A stretch of 64,000 nt of DNA from Novosphingobium taihuense (GCF_007830315.1 NZ_VLKJ01000001.1:186001-250000), one strand, 5' to 3'. Numbered from the stretch's first letter, positions 24,232-33,380 are shown. Notes: generated from the sequence alone by a model not told the origin. Numbers and translations are program-made.

Positions 24232-25596
24232 TCAGGTCCTTTGTCGGCGGAAGAAGAACCACGCGGCGGCGGCAATGCCGACCGTCACCGCACTGGCGAG
24301 GAACTGGGGGCGCAACTCGGGCACCAGCGCCATGGCGACCAGCACCACGCCGATCGCGCCAATGGTCGCGTATGAGAGCCACGGAAACAGCCACATTCTC
24401 AGTTGCAGCGTCTCGGGCGCCGTCGCCTCGGTAATCTTGCGCATCCGCACCTGCGCAAGGCAGACCATCAGGTAGATCACCAGCATCAGCGCGCCCGATG
24501 CGCTCACCAGAAAGCTGAACACCCCCTCGGGCGAAAGCACCGAGGCCGCCATCGCGCCATAGCCGAACAGGCTGGCGATGATCGTCGCCCGCGCCGGAAC
24601 CTTGCGCTTGTTCAGCCGGATCAGCGCCTGCGGAGCATCGCCATGGCGCGCGAGGCCGAACAGCGCGCGCGAGGTCACGTAGAGCCCCGAATTGAGGCAC
24701 GACAGGACCGCCACCAGCACCACAGCGTTCATGATCGTCGCCGCGCCGGGAATTCCCATCAGTGCCAGCGAACTGGCATAGGGGCTCTGCCCCGGCACCA
24801 CCGTGTTCCACGGCTGCACCGCCACGATCAGCGTCAACGAGACCACGTAGAACAACAGGATGCGCAGCGCGACCGAGCCGGTCATCCGCGCGATGACCTT
24901 GGCCGGGGCATGCGATTCTGCCGCTGCCACCGTCGCGATCTCCGCCCCGCACAGCGCGAAGATCACCGAGGTCACCCCGCCGATCACCGCGCCCCAGCCC
25001 TTGGGCGCAAAGCCGCCGTGCGCTGTCAGGTTGGCAAAGGTGTTGCCCGAGGGTGAGGTCACGCCGAACGCCCACAGCCCCGCAATCACGATGAACCCCA
25101 GGATCGCCGCCACTTTTGCGGTCGATAGCCAGAACTCGAACTCGCCATAGGACCGTGCCGAGAACAGGTTCACCACCGTCATCAGCGCCAGCAGTACGCA
25201 GCCGATCTGCCACACCTCGAACGGCAGCCACAGCGCCAGGATCACCGCGCCCGCAATCGCCTCGATCGCCACCACGATCACCCAGAAATACCAGTAGAGC
25301 CACCCCGCGACGAACCCCGCCAGCGGCCCCAGCCCGATCCTCACATGCTCGGTGAACGACCCCGCCCCCGGATGCAGCATCGCCATCTCGCTCAGCATCC
25401 GCATGATCATCAGGATCACGAGCCCGGCAAGGCCGTAGCTCACCACCACCGCCGGCCCGATCTGCGCAATCGAGGTCGACGAGCCGACGAACAGCCCCGC
25501 GCCGATGATTCCGCCAATCGCGATCATCGCCACGTGCCGCGCGTGCAGCGCCGCCTCGAGCCTGTTCTCCCCTGCTTCCACTTGTCCCCCGGCCAT
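24232..25596 (-). CDS. APC-family amino acid permease
   Basis: This 454-residue inner-membrane protein has about twelve hydrophobic helices and the APC superfamily hallmark IAIGGIIGAGLFVGS in helix 1, plus the GAEIATVAAAESHAPAK segment in helix 6-7 that marks the AAT (amino acid transporter, GabP/AnsP-like) branch. It should import an amino acid or GABA-like compound by proton symport. The ATG at 25596 (MAGGQVEAGENRLEAALHAR) is preferred over 25641. It is transcribed with the amidohydrolase gene 7 bp downstream. A long alternative frame across this gene is a codon-bias shadow. Confidence 0.9.
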   Translation of the reverse strand: MAGGQVEAGENRLEAALHARHVAMIAIGGIIGAGLFVGSSTSIAQIGPAVVVSYGLAGLVILMIMRMLSEMAMLHPGAGSFTEHVRIGLGPLAGFVAGWLYWYFWVIVVAIEAIAGAVILALWLPFEVWQIGCVLLALMTVVNLFSARSYGEFEFWLSTAKVAAILGFIVIAGLWAFGVTSPSGNTFANLTAHGGFAPKGWGAVIGGVTSVIFALCGAEIATVAAAESHAPAKVIARMTGSVALRILLFYVVSLTLIVAVQPWNTVVPGQSPYASSLALMGIPGAATIMNAVVLVAVLSCLNSGLYVTSRALFGLARHGDAPQALIRLNKRKVPARATIIASLFGYGAMAASVLSPEGVFSFLVSASGALMLVIYLMVCLAQVRMRKITEATAPETLQLRMWLFPWLSYATIGAIGVVLVAMALVPELRPQFLASAVTVGIAAAAWFFFRRQRT

Positions 25597-25725
25597 CAGT
25601 CGTCCTTCGTGAACTTTCTCGAGCCGCGGACAATACGTCATTCGCGCGAGCCTGCCAGTGCAAGCGATTGACCCTCGCTGTCAGCCACGCCAAGGTAGCG
25701 CAAACATGGAACGATGGAGCGCGGG

Positions 25726-26850
25726 ATGACCAAGGGCTTGATGATGACTGCTACAGCCGCGCTGGCGCTGTTGAGCGGCACTGCAGAGGCCGCTGGCGTC
25801 ACCGACTGCCCTCTCGGTCGCCAGTCCCTGTCGACGCAGTCCCCGCTTGCCGACGTGCTCGACGTCCCCGCCGCGCGCGCCGTGGTCGAGGCGGCCTCGC
25901 CGGGCCTCCCCGAAATGATGATGAAGCCTTTCGGCGGCAATGCCCTGCCCCCCGGCTTTGACCGCATCGTCACCCCGCGCTCGGTCTTGACCATGCTCGG
26001 CAAAGGCGATCCGGCATTCGTGGCCAAGCTCGACGCGGGCCTCGCCAGGGTAAAGCTCTCGCCCGCCGACGTCGCCACCCGCTGCCGCACCTACGACAAC
26101 GACCGCCCTGCTCTTCCCGCAGACCTTCCGCGCGAATCCATCCTCGTCTTCGGCAAGATCACCGGCTTCCGCGACAGCCCCTCGGTCAATGCGGCCCAAA
26201 CTGCCCTGCGCGGCATCGCCGCACGCCACGGCTGGGGCATCGTCTTCACCGACAAGGGCGGCGTGTTCAACGCGCGCGACCTCGCGCGCTTCAAGGCCGT
26301 CGTCTGGAACAACGTCAGCGGCGATGCCCTCACCATCCCGCAGCGCGCCGCCTTCCGCACTTGGATCGAGCGCGGCGGCGGCTATGCTGGCATCCACGGT
26401 TCGGGCGGCGATCCCCAGTTCTTCTGGGACTGGTACGCCGATACCCTGATCGGTGCGCGCTTCATCGGCCACCCGATGGCCCCACAATTCCAGGAGGCGC
26501 GCGTCGTGGTCGAGGACAAGATCCATCCCGCAGCGCAAGGCCTCCCCGCCGATTGGCACATGACCGAGGAATGGTACTCCTTTGACCGCAGCCCCCGCAG
26601 CAAGACCACTCGTGTCATCGCCACGCTTGATGAAAGCACCTACAATCCCGGCGAAGGGTTCGGCCGGAAGCTTGCCATGGGCGATCATCCGATTGCATGG
26701 ACCCGCTGCCTGGCCAAGGGCCGCAGCTTCTACACCGCCATCGGCCACCGCCCTGAAAACTACAGCCAGCCCGAAAGCGTGAAGCTGCTCGATCAGGGCA
26801 TACTCTGGGCCATGGGCCTCGCCCCCGAAGGCTGCCCCGCGCCGAAGTGA
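25726..26850 (+). CDS. ThuA-like domain protein, exported
   Basis: This 374-residue protein has a signal peptide (MTKGLMMTATAALALLSGTAEAAG), an N-terminal region of about 110 residues that I do not recognise, and a C-terminal ThuA-like domain (class I glutamine amidotransferase fold) beginning at ILVFGKITGFR and including GGGYAGIHGSGG, RFIGHPM, and YTAIGHRPENY. ThuA-like domains are linked to trehalose/sugar use and glycosyl hydrolysis, but their activity is poorly known. The ATG at 25726 is chosen for the GGAG six bases upstream; 25714 is an alternative start. It is a single-gene unit divergent from the permease operon. Confidence 0.82.
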   Translation: MTKGLMMTATAALALLSGTAEAAGVTDCPLGRQSLSTQSPLADVLDVPAARAVVEAASPGLPEMMMKPFGGNALPPGFDRIVTPRSVLTMLGKGDPAFVAKLDAGLARVKLSPADVATRCRTYDNDRPALPADLPRESILVFGKITGFRDSPSVNAAQTALRGIAARHGWGIVFTDKGGVFNARDLARFKAVVWNNVSGDALTIPQRAAFRTWIERGGGYAGIHGSGGDPQFFWDWYADTLIGARFIGHPMAPQFQEARVVVEDKIHPAAQGLPADWHMTEEWYSFDRSPRSKTTRVIATLDESTYNPGEGFGRKLAMGDHPIAWTRCLAKGRSFYTAIGHRPENYSQPESVKLLDQGILWAMGLAPEGCPAPK

Positions 26851-26939
26851 AACGCGCCGTCACAACGATTGCATCGCCTTCCTGAAATCGGCACCATCGT
26901 TGGCAACGGACGGGGATATAGCCGAAACGGGGGCAAGTG

Positions 26940-27572
26940 ATGGGACTGAAAGCGGTATGGGACGCGCACGTGGTGCCGCGCATGATCAAGTGTGCCTGCG
27001 CTTCACCGGCCATCATGGAACTGCGCGCAGGCGTCGTGCCGCGCGCGCAAGGCCGGGTGTTCGAGATTGGCTGCGGCGGCGGCCTCAACCAGCAGTTCTA
27101 CGATAGCACCCGCGTCACCGGCTTTGCCGGGATCGATCCATCGGGCAAACTGCTGGACTACGCCCGCGAAGCTGCTGCCAAAAAAGGCTGGCAGGCGGAT
27201 ATTCGCGAAGGCGTGGGCGAGGACATTCCGTTCGAAGACGAAAGCTTCGACACCGCCGTCTGCACCTATACGCTCTGTTCAGTCGATGACCCGCAAAAGG
27301 TCCTCGCGGAACTGCGCCGCATCCTCAAGCCCGGCGGCACGCTGCTTTTTCTGGAACACGGCCTTAGCCCTGACGGAAACGTGGCAAAGTGGCAGCGACG
27401 CATCGAACCGGTCTGGAAACCGCTGATGGGCGGCTGCCACCTGTCCCGCGCCGTAACCGCACCCGTGCTGCAGGCCGGGTTCCAGCTGGAACATCCCGGC
27501 CACCAGTACATGGACGGCATGCCGAAATGGGCGGCATGGATGGAATGGGGCGCGGCAGTGAAGATTCGCTGA
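26940..27572 (+). CDS. Class I SAM-dependent methyltransferase (METTL7/UbiE-like)
   Basis: This 210-residue cytoplasmic methyltransferase has the SAM-binding motif FEIGCGGGLNQQFY (about 42-55), an acidic GIDPSGKLL strand, the EDIPFEDESFDTAV motif II and the LRRILKPGGTLLFLEHG motif III, followed by a C-terminal substrate part with Trp-rich end. It resembles METTL7-type phospholipid or thiol methyltransferases and UbiE-type enzymes; the acceptor is not known. The ATG at 26940 is preferred; a GTG one codon earlier would also be in frame. It is convergent with the HAD phosphatase gene. Confidence 0.87.
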   Translation: MGLKAVWDAHVVPRMIKCACASPAIMELRAGVVPRAQGRVFEIGCGGGLNQQFYDSTRVTGFAGIDPSGKLLDYAREAAAKKGWQADIREGVGEDIPFEDESFDTAVCTYTLCSVDDPQKVLAELRRILKPGGTLLFLEHGLSPDGNVAKWQRRIEPVWKPLMGGCHLSRAVTAPVLQAGFQLEHPGHQYMDGMPKWAAWMEWGAAVKIR

Positions 27573-27576
27573 CCTT

Positions 27577-28293
27577 TCAGTCCAGACCGTCCAGCCAATT
27601 GGGCAGATCACCCAGCCGCACCAACTGCGTGAAGCGTGGGTGCTGCTCGGGCACGGCCGCAACTTCGTGCGACCATGCGCCCGGTTGCGGCACGTAAGCT
27701 GCCCAGGCGCCCGCTTCCAAAGCGGGATGGATATCCGAACGCAGTGAATCCCCGGCCATCACTGCCTCGTGCGGCAAGACACCTTCGCGGCGGAACAAGT
27801 CGGCAAACAGACCTGCCGTCTTGTCGCTGACGATCTCGATCCCGCTGAACATGTCGCCCAGACCAGATGCCGCCAGCTTCGCTTCCTGATGAAGCAAGTC
27901 TCCCTTTGTCACCAGCAACAGTCGTCCGCGCGTCGAAAGGACCTCGAGCGTTTCGGCAATGCCGTCGAACAGTTCCACGGGATGTGCGAGCAGTTGACGA
28001 CCAGCCTCAAGGATTCCCGCAATCACCCCCTGCGGCAGCGGATCGCCGACAAGCTCCACGGCAGTCTCGATCATCGATAGCGTGAAACCCTTTGCTCCAT
28101 AGCCATAGAGCTTGAGGTTACGCGCTTCGCAGGCATCCAGAACTTCACGGGTTACGTGACGATCCGCAAACGGCGCGATCAGGCTGTAGAGTGCTTCCTC
28201 GGTTGCATTGAAATGCCGCATGTTGTGCCAAAGCGTGTCATCGGCATCGAGACAGATAAGTTTGATTGGCAATTCAAATGCTCCAGACCACAT
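27577..28293 (-). CDS. HAD-superfamily phosphatase
   Basis: This 238-residue hydrolase of the haloacid dehalogenase superfamily has the nucleophile motif I CLDADDTLWHN (Asp-x-Asp-x-Thr), motif II LLVTKGD, and motif III-IV around KTAGLFADLFRR and MAGDSLRSDIHPA. A helical cap lies between motifs I and II (type C1), so small phosphorylated metabolites are likely substrates. The start at 28293 (MWSGAFELPIKL) fits the family; the frame is open to a TTG at 28353 that would overlap the peptidase stop (TTGA), but those extra 20 residues look unlike coding sequence. It is downstream of the S9 peptidase gene on the same strand. Confidence 0.86.
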   Translation of the reverse strand: MWSGAFELPIKLICLDADDTLWHNMRHFNATEEALYSLIAPFADRHVTREVLDACEARNLKLYGYGAKGFTLSMIETAVELVGDPLPQGVIAGILEAGRQLLAHPVELFDGIAETLEVLSTRGRLLLVTKGDLLHQEAKLAASGLGDMFSGIEIVSDKTAGLFADLFRREGVLPHEAVMAGDSLRSDIHPALEAGAWAAYVPQPGAWSHEVAAVPEQHPRFTQLVRLGDLPNWLDGLD

Positions 28294-28349
28294 GCACCGG
28301 CGCAACTGGGGACATGCCAGTTGCCACGCGATGAGCTGGCCTGAAAGCC

Positions 28350-30314
28350 TCAATCCACCGGATTGTGCTTCGCCAGAAACGCCTCGATAGCTGAAAGGAG
28401 CGCCAGCCGGTCAGGCTCGCGGGTAAAGTAGTGATCGGCCTTGGGGAGCGAGACGAATTCGACGTTCTTGCCCGCCGCTTTCATCTTGTTAAACATGCTC
28501 TGTGATTGCGCGTGGTCCACGGTCAGGTCTTTCTTCCCGTGGATCAGCAGCATTGGCACCTTGATCGCATCAATGTGGTTGATTGGCGATACCGCAGGGA
28601 AATCCGGCGTCATTTTCTGCCAATGTTCACGGTAGCGCTTGCCGAAAAGCAGGTCGCCAAAGTCGTTCACTTCACGCCGCAAGTTGGCAACCCCGGCGAT
28701 CGAGATCGAACACCGCCACATGTCCGGATCGCGCGCCGCGCCCCACATCGCCACGTAGCCTCCATAGCTGGCGCCGACAACGCAGGCGCGCTTGGCATCG
28801 GCCAGTCCCTGTTTCGCGGCCCATGCCAGCGCGTCGTTCACGTCATCCTGCATGGCAAGGCCAAGCTGTCCCTCGCCTTTCTTGAGAAACGCTTCGCCAT
28901 AGCCGGTAGAACCGCGGAAATTGGGCTGAATCACCAGATAGCCACGGCTGGCGATGAACTGAGCCCAGTAATCCCAGTCCATCGTGTCCTGCGCCCAAGG
29001 TCCGCCGTGCGGCAGGATCACCACGGGCAGGTTTTTCGCCTCACGCCCCGAAGGCGTGGTCATGATCGCTTCGATCTCCAACCCGTCGCGCGCCTTGTAG
29101 TGTACCTTCTCCATCCTGCCCGCGCGCGTTCCATTGGTCGCGCTGTTGAGATTGGCAAACAGCCGAAGGCTCCCGTCGGCTGCGTCGAAGTAATAGAGCC
29201 GCCCAGCCTCATCAGGCTTGTCCACCCGAACGAGCATGCGCTGACGGTCGGCAGAAAGCGAAACGATCCTCGCACGCCTGCCGTTCAGGCTCTTCTCGAA
29301 AGCCTTCTGCAATTCACCAAGTGCAGGATCGAGCCAATGCAGGGGGTCGGTTGCATTGCCGCCCAAATAGACACCCAGAATCTCGTTACCGGAGTCGTCA
29401 TAGCGCACACCCTCAATGTCCACGCCAGGTTCGGCCTGATAAAGCGTCTGCAGCACGGCGCCGCTGTCACCGTCAATCTCGACAAGGGCATCGCGGCCAT
29501 CGGTGCCCGGGCGCAGGACCAGCATCTTGTTCTCGTCGGCCCGGATCAGGACTGGCACTTCAAGGTCATCGTAGGCACGGCGATCCTTGCGGTCGAAGGT
29601 TCTGCCCTTCTTTGCACGATAGAGCAGAGTCCGCGTACCTTTCGTCCGATCGTTCGAGATCGCCGCACGCACCACGCCCGAAGTATCCGCAACCCAGTCG
29701 AGCACTTCTGACCTTGGGTTGGCTTCGGTAGTGTGCCGACCGTTGGTAACATCGACCGAGTACACCGCCGGCCAAAAATCCTCACCCATGTAGATCGAGT
29801 TCTGCCCGCCAAGCAGAATCTTGGTCGAACCATCCTTTGGCACCCACAGGACGTCAGCCGCGTTCTGCCCACCAAGGTCCCACATAAGTTTGGTGAACTT
29901 GTCGGTCTTCCGGTTGAGCGCCACAACGCGTGAAATATAGGCCCTGTCGCCAACATCGAAAGGCCGTATCGCAGTTATCCGGATCAACAGATTGTCGTTT
30001 CCGACCCACTGCATAGAACTTACCTCGACATCGTCGGGCAATGCGGCCTGATTGAGTGAACCTGTATCGAACGGCGAGATCACCACAATCCGCTGGCTGC
30101 CGTTGACGGCAAACTGCCCGGCGATCCAAAGCCCGTCGGGCGAAAGCCGTGCTCCCTCGACAAAAGGCAATTGCGCATATGCCGAGGCCGGCAGTGGTGC
30201 CTGAACAGTCACAGCCACAGGTTTCGCGACAGGCTGATCGGAAACGGCGGTTTGCGCGCATAGATTTCCGGCAGAAAGAAGCACCACCGCCATGGCCGAT
30301 GAAAGTATTCGCAC
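28350..30314 (-). CDS. S9-family prolyl oligopeptidase-like serine peptidase, exported
   Basis: This 654-residue protein begins with a signal peptide (MRILSSAMAVVLLSAGNLCAQ), continues with a beta-propeller-like region, and ends with an alpha/beta hydrolase catalytic domain. The nucleophile is the Ser in GASYGGYVAMWG, the Asp lies in HGKKDLTVDHAQS and the His in KADHYFTRE, and HGGPWAQDTMDWDY forms the oxyanion-side loop. This is the acylaminoacyl/dipeptidyl peptidase branch of family S9; it should digest peptides in the periplasm. The HAD gene follows closely. Its start at 30314 faces a 451-bp gap before sdhB. Confidence 0.92.
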   Translation of the reverse strand: MRILSSAMAVVLLSAGNLCAQTAVSDQPVAKPVAVTVQAPLPASAYAQLPFVEGARLSPDGLWIAGQFAVNGSQRIVVISPFDTGSLNQAALPDDVEVSSMQWVGNDNLLIRITAIRPFDVGDRAYISRVVALNRKTDKFTKLMWDLGGQNAADVLWVPKDGSTKILLGGQNSIYMGEDFWPAVYSVDVTNGRHTTEANPRSEVLDWVADTSGVVRAAISNDRTKGTRTLLYRAKKGRTFDRKDRRAYDDLEVPVLIRADENKMLVLRPGTDGRDALVEIDGDSGAVLQTLYQAEPGVDIEGVRYDDSGNEILGVYLGGNATDPLHWLDPALGELQKAFEKSLNGRRARIVSLSADRQRMLVRVDKPDEAGRLYYFDAADGSLRLFANLNSATNGTRAGRMEKVHYKARDGLEIEAIMTTPSGREAKNLPVVILPHGGPWAQDTMDWDYWAQFIASRGYLVIQPNFRGSTGYGEAFLKKGEGQLGLAMQDDVNDALAWAAKQGLADAKRACVVGASYGGYVAMWGAARDPDMWRCSISIAGVANLRREVNDFGDLLFGKRYREHWQKMTPDFPAVSPINHIDAIKVPMLLIHGKKDLTVDHAQSQSMFNKMKAAGKNVEFVSLPKADHYFTREPDRLALLSAIEAFLAKHNPVD

Positions 30315-30765
30315 TAGTCCCCCGTGAATTGCGTCGTCTCAGGCTAGAGAAATCGTCCTCAGGATCAAGTGCAAGCAACACCGTATTCGTCACTGTCCTA
30401 CACGACTGCAAAACGGCATGGTGCCGCAATGATGATGCAAACCCGACACCATCCTTCGCAGTTCCTTCGCATTTTCCCGCAAGACAATTGGGGAGGTTGC
30501 AGCCGCACAGCGGCTGAAGGAGGGGAGGTATCACCCCAAACCCAGTTCACATATGCGAACAACACATGAACGCTGCGTCAGGAATCCACCAAAAAGCCCC
30601 AGCCCCGAATTTCCCTGAACAGTGTAAACCCCGTAAACCCCTTTTCGCATATATGAAGGAGCCAACCTCAACCATTGGGCAGTTCGCAGCCTCTTGCCCC
30701 CTGCGCTGCATTCGCTAAGGACGATTCGAACAGGCTTCACGAACTTCGCGGAACAGGAAACCAAG
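30315..30765. promoter_or_regulatory. Intergenic region with repeat remnants and palindromes before sdhB
   Basis: No gene is visible in these 451 bp. They contain a REP-like element near 30490-30537 (GGGGAGG, then the hairpin CAGCCGC-ACA-GCGGCTG, then GGAGGGGAGG), an imperfect palindrome GTTCACATATGCGAAC (30545-30560), a direct repeat GTAAACCCC-GTAAACCCC (about 30624-30641) and a related TTCGCATATATGAA (about 30645-30658). The last three are likely control sites for sdhB. An AGGAAA Shine-Dalgarno precedes the sdhB ATG. Confidence 0.5.
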
Positions 30766-31548
30766 ATGGCGACTTTCTCGCTTCCGAAGAACTCCAAGAT
30801 CACCGGCAAGGCTCGGCATCACGCCGCTGCCACCAACGGCAAGATCCGCAAGTTCAAGGTCTATCGTTACGATCCGGATTCGGGTGAAAACCCGCGTTAC
30901 GATACGTTCGACATCGACCTCGAGCAGTGTGGCCCGATGGTGCTCGACGCCCTGATCAAGATGAAGGGTGAGCAGGACCCCACCCTCACCTTCCGCCGCT
31001 CCTGCCGCGAAGGCATCTGCGGTTCGTGCGCGATGAACATGAACGGCCGCAACGGCCTCGCCTGCACCACCGCGATCGAGGATCTTGACGGCGAAATCCG
31101 CATCACGCCGCTGCCGCACATGGAAGTGATCAAGGACCTCGTCCCCGATTTCACTCACTTCTACGCCCAGTACGCCTCGATCCGCCCCTGGCTCCAGACC
31201 GTCAGCCCCACGCCTTCGGGCAAGGAGCGCCTGCAGAGCCCTGATCAGCGCGAAAAGCTCGACGGTCTCTACGAGTGCATCCTGTGCGCCTGCTGCAGCA
31301 CCTCGTGCCCGAGCTACTGGTGGAACTCCGACAAGTTCCTCGGCCCCGCCATCCTGCTCCAGGCCTACCGCTGGCTGGCCGACAGCCGCGACGAGATGAC
31401 CGGTGAGCGCCTTGACGAGCTGGAAGATCCCTTCCGCCTCTATCGCTGCCACACCATCATGAACTGCGCGAACGTCTGCCCGAAGGGCCTCTCGCCCGCC
31501 CGCGCGATCGCCGAAATCAAGAAGATGCAGGCCGAGCGCCTCGTTTAA
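30766..31548 (+). CDS. sdhB: Succinate dehydrogenase iron-sulfur subunit
   Basis: SdhB carries the electron-transfer clusters of respiratory complex II. The 260-residue product has the plant-type [2Fe-2S] ligands (CREGICGSC and a following Cys in LACTTAI), the [4Fe-4S] motif [12 protein letters not shown] and the [3Fe-4S] region with [14 protein letters not shown]. The ATG at 30766 ([11 protein letters not shown]) follows a good AGGAAA site; the frame upstream to 30694 is noncoding. No sdhC, sdhD or sdhA gene is present on either side, so the rest of complex II must be elsewhere on the genome. A thioesterase and zapE follow on the same strand. Confidence 0.97.
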   Translation: MATFSLPKNSKITGKARHHAAATNGKIRKFKVYRYDPDSGENPRYDTFDIDLEQCGPMVLDALIKMKGEQDPTLTFRRSCREGICGSCAMNMNGRNGLACTTAIEDLDGEIRITPLPHMEVIKDLVPDFTHFYAQYASIRPWLQTVSPTPSGKERLQSPDQREKLDGLYECILCACCSTSCPSYWWNSDKFLGPAILLQAYRWLADSRDEMTGERLDELEDPFRLYRCHTIMNCANVCPKGLSPARAIAEIKKMQAERLV

Positions 31549-31551
31549 TCG

Positions 31552-32016
31552 GTGAACGATCCAGCCTTCCGTTACGAGCCAGCCGAGAATCATCCCGGCT
31601 GGTTCACTTGGAACCTGACTGACGAGACCCGGTTCAACGGGCAAGTCATGGGCGGGTTGATCACCCGGATCGAGCATCGCGGCGACGGCGTGAGGCTCGT
31701 CCGCTTGCGCATGCTCCCCGAACGCCAGCACTCGAACATTCTCGATGCCGTCCACGGCGGCGTGACGCTGGCGCTAATTGACATCGCCATGTTCACAGGC
31801 TTGCACACGCTACTTCAGGGCGATGCAGCCGGCTCGGTCACGCTGGACTTGTCGACCCAGTTCATCGGTGCGGGACGCGTTGGCGAGCCGCTCGATGCCG
31901 TCGTCGAAGTACTGCGCGAAACCGGCCGCCTCGTCTTCCTGCGCGGTCTGGTCGAACAGGGCAGCGACACCATCGCCGCATTCAACGGCACGATCCGCAA
32001 GCCGACCAAACGATGA
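31552..32016 (+). CDS. PaaI-type hotdog thioesterase
   Basis: This 154-residue hotdog-fold protein resembles PaaI/YdiI acyl-CoA thioesterases. The conserved VHGGVTLALIDIAMF segment holds the HGG motif and the acidic residue (Asp) that serves as catalytic base in this group, and LSTQFIGAGRVGEP forms the second part of the fold. The start is GTG at 31552, three bases after the sdhB stop codon (TAA), and its stop overlaps the zapE ATG (ATGA at 32013-32016), so it is in the middle of an operon sdhB-thioesterase-zapE. The acyl substrate is unknown. Confidence 0.85.
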   Translation: MNDPAFRYEPAENHPGWFTWNLTDETRFNGQVMGGLITRIEHRGDGVRLVRLRMLPERQHSNILDAVHGGVTLALIDIAMFTGLHTLLQGDAAGSVTLDLSTQFIGAGRVGEPLDAVVEVLRETGRLVFLRGLVEQGSDTIAAFNGTIRKPTKR

Positions 32017-33146
32017 CCTCGGTCCTGCAGCGCTATCGGGAACTCGTTGCGGCGGGTGAACTCAAGCCCGATCCCGAACAGGCCGCCGCCGCCGCACGGC
32101 TCGATGCGCTGCAGCAGGAACTGGAATCCCCACCGTCAGCGCCGGGTCTGTTCGGCAAGCTTTTCGGCGCCAAGCCCTCAGCCCCGCCCCGCGGCGTCTA
32201 CATGTGGGGCGGTGTCGGGCGCGGCAAGTCGATGCTGATGGACCTGTTCCACGACAACCTGTCCGTCACGGCCAAGCGCCGCGCGCATTTTCACGAGTTC
32301 ATGCTCGACGTCCATGCCCGCCTTCGCGAGGAGCGCAAGAAGGAAAGCGGCGACCCCATCCTCCCCGTCGCCGCCGCCATCGCTGCCGAGACACGGGTGC
32401 TTTGCTTCGACGAGATGGTCGTCAACAACAGCGCCGACGCGATGATCATGAGCCGCCTGTTCACCGCGCTGATGGTCGAGGGCGGCGTCACCGTCGTCAC
32501 GACTTCAAACCGCGCCCCGCAGGACCTCTACAAGAACGGCCTCAACCGCGAGCACTTCCTGCCCTTCATCGCGTTGATCGAAGGCAGGCTCGACGTCCTG
32601 ACGCTCAACGGCCCGACCGACTACCGCCTGGAGCGGATGAAGGGCGTAGGCACCTGGCACGTGCCGGTTGGCCCCGACTCGACTGCAAAAGTTCGCGAGG
32701 CCTTCTTCCGCCTGACCGACTATCCGCCAGAGGACAGCGAGCATGTGCCCGCCTGCGAACTCGACGTTGGCGGTGGACGCCTGCTCCACGTGCCCAAGAG
32801 TCTCAAGGGCGTGGGCGTGTTCAGCTTCAAGCGGCTGTGTAGCGAAGCGCGCGGCGCGGCGGATTATCTAGCCATCGCGCGCAACTATCACACCGTGATC
32901 ATTGTCGCGATCCCGCGCCTCGGGCCTGAATTGCGCAACGAGACCGCGCGATTCATCACGCTGATCGACGCTCTCTACGAGCACAAGGTCAAGCTCATTG
33001 CCACCGCTGATGCGGAGCCCGCAGAGCTTTATGACTGGAACGGAAAGGGTGACGAGGAAGGGCGGTTCATGTTCGACCGCACCGTAAGCCGCCTGATGGA
33101 AATGCAGAGCCAGGACTATCTGGCACTGGGCCACGGCGAAGATTGA
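32013..33146 (+). CDS. zapE: Cell division protein ZapE / AFG1-type ATPase
   Basis: This 377-residue AAA-type ATPase belongs to the ZapE/LACE1/AFG1 family. ZapE acts at the constricting Z-ring in E. coli, and mitochondrial AFG1 aids turnover of respiratory complex subunits. The Walker A motif is GGVGRGKSMLMD, Walker B is VLCFDEMVV, and the family-specific FHEFM and TTSNRAPQDLYKNGLNR segments are present. It overlaps the thioesterase gene (ATGA). Its place behind sdhB is common in alphaproteobacteria by recall, and fits a link to respiratory complexes. A hairpin terminator lies 80 bp downstream. Confidence 0.93.
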   Translation: MTSVLQRYRELVAAGELKPDPEQAAAAARLDALQQELESPPSAPGLFGKLFGAKPSAPPRGVYMWGGVGRGKSMLMDLFHDNLSVTAKRRAHFHEFMLDVHARLREERKKESGDPILPVAAAIAAETRVLCFDEMVVNNSADAMIMSRLFTALMVEGGVTVVTTSNRAPQDLYKNGLNREHFLPFIALIEGRLDVLTLNGPTDYRLERMKGVGTWHVPVGPDSTAKVREAFFRLTDYPPEDSEHVPACELDVGGGRLLHVPKSLKGVGVFSFKRLCSEARGAADYLAIARNYHTVIIVAIPRLGPELRNETARFITLIDALYEHKVKLIATADAEPAELYDWNGKGDEEGRFMFDRTVSRLMEMQSQDYLALGHGED

Positions 33147-33226
33147 GCCTGAGCTATCCAGTCAAGCTTCGTTGAGAAAGTTAACCGCGAATCGTGGCTC
33201 TAGCCTGATTGCCTAAGAAACGAAAA

Positions 33227-33267
33227 ACGCTGCCGCCCAGCGAGCAAGCAGCGTATTTCTGTTTTTT
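33227..33267. terminator. Bidirectional hairpin terminator between zapE and the minus-strand 16-codon ORF
   Basis: The stem ACGCTGC (33227-33233) and GCAGCGT (33248-33254) is followed on the plus strand by ATTTCTGTTTTTT and on the minus strand by TTTTTCGTTTCTT. It can stop zapE transcripts from one side and EAL/small-ORF transcripts from the other. A second hairpin, GGCTGTTT/AAACAGCC (33268-33292), lies beside it. Confidence 0.75.
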
Positions 33268-33299
33268 GGCTGTTTCTCAATGAAAAACAGCCCCTTAGA

Positions 33300-33350
33300 T
33301 CAGCCCCAAAACCAGCGCAGGATCTCGATAACGGCGTTCAAAGCAGACAT
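33300..33350 (-). CDS. Putative 16-residue small protein with ideal ribosome binding site
   Basis: The frame encodes MSALNAVIEILRWFWG and a TGA stop. It is preceded by GGATGGAGGCACGA, which places a perfect GGAGG five bases before the ATG, far better than most starts in this window. It lies 61 bp after the stop of the EAL gene on the same strand and just before the hairpin terminator, so it could be the last gene of that transcript or have its own promoter. The product is hydrophobic with a Trp-Phe-Trp end and could associate with the membrane. I do not recognise it. Confidence 0.45.
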   Translation of the reverse strand: MSALNAVIEILRWFWG

Positions 33351-33380
33351 TCGTGCCTCCATCCACGGTCGGAGACACAT

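Noticed and set aside
24224..25693. A 489-codon alternative frame inside the permease gene
   Set aside because: It is Gly/Arg/Asp-rich shadow translation of the same strand; the permease frame has real transmembrane helices and family motifs.
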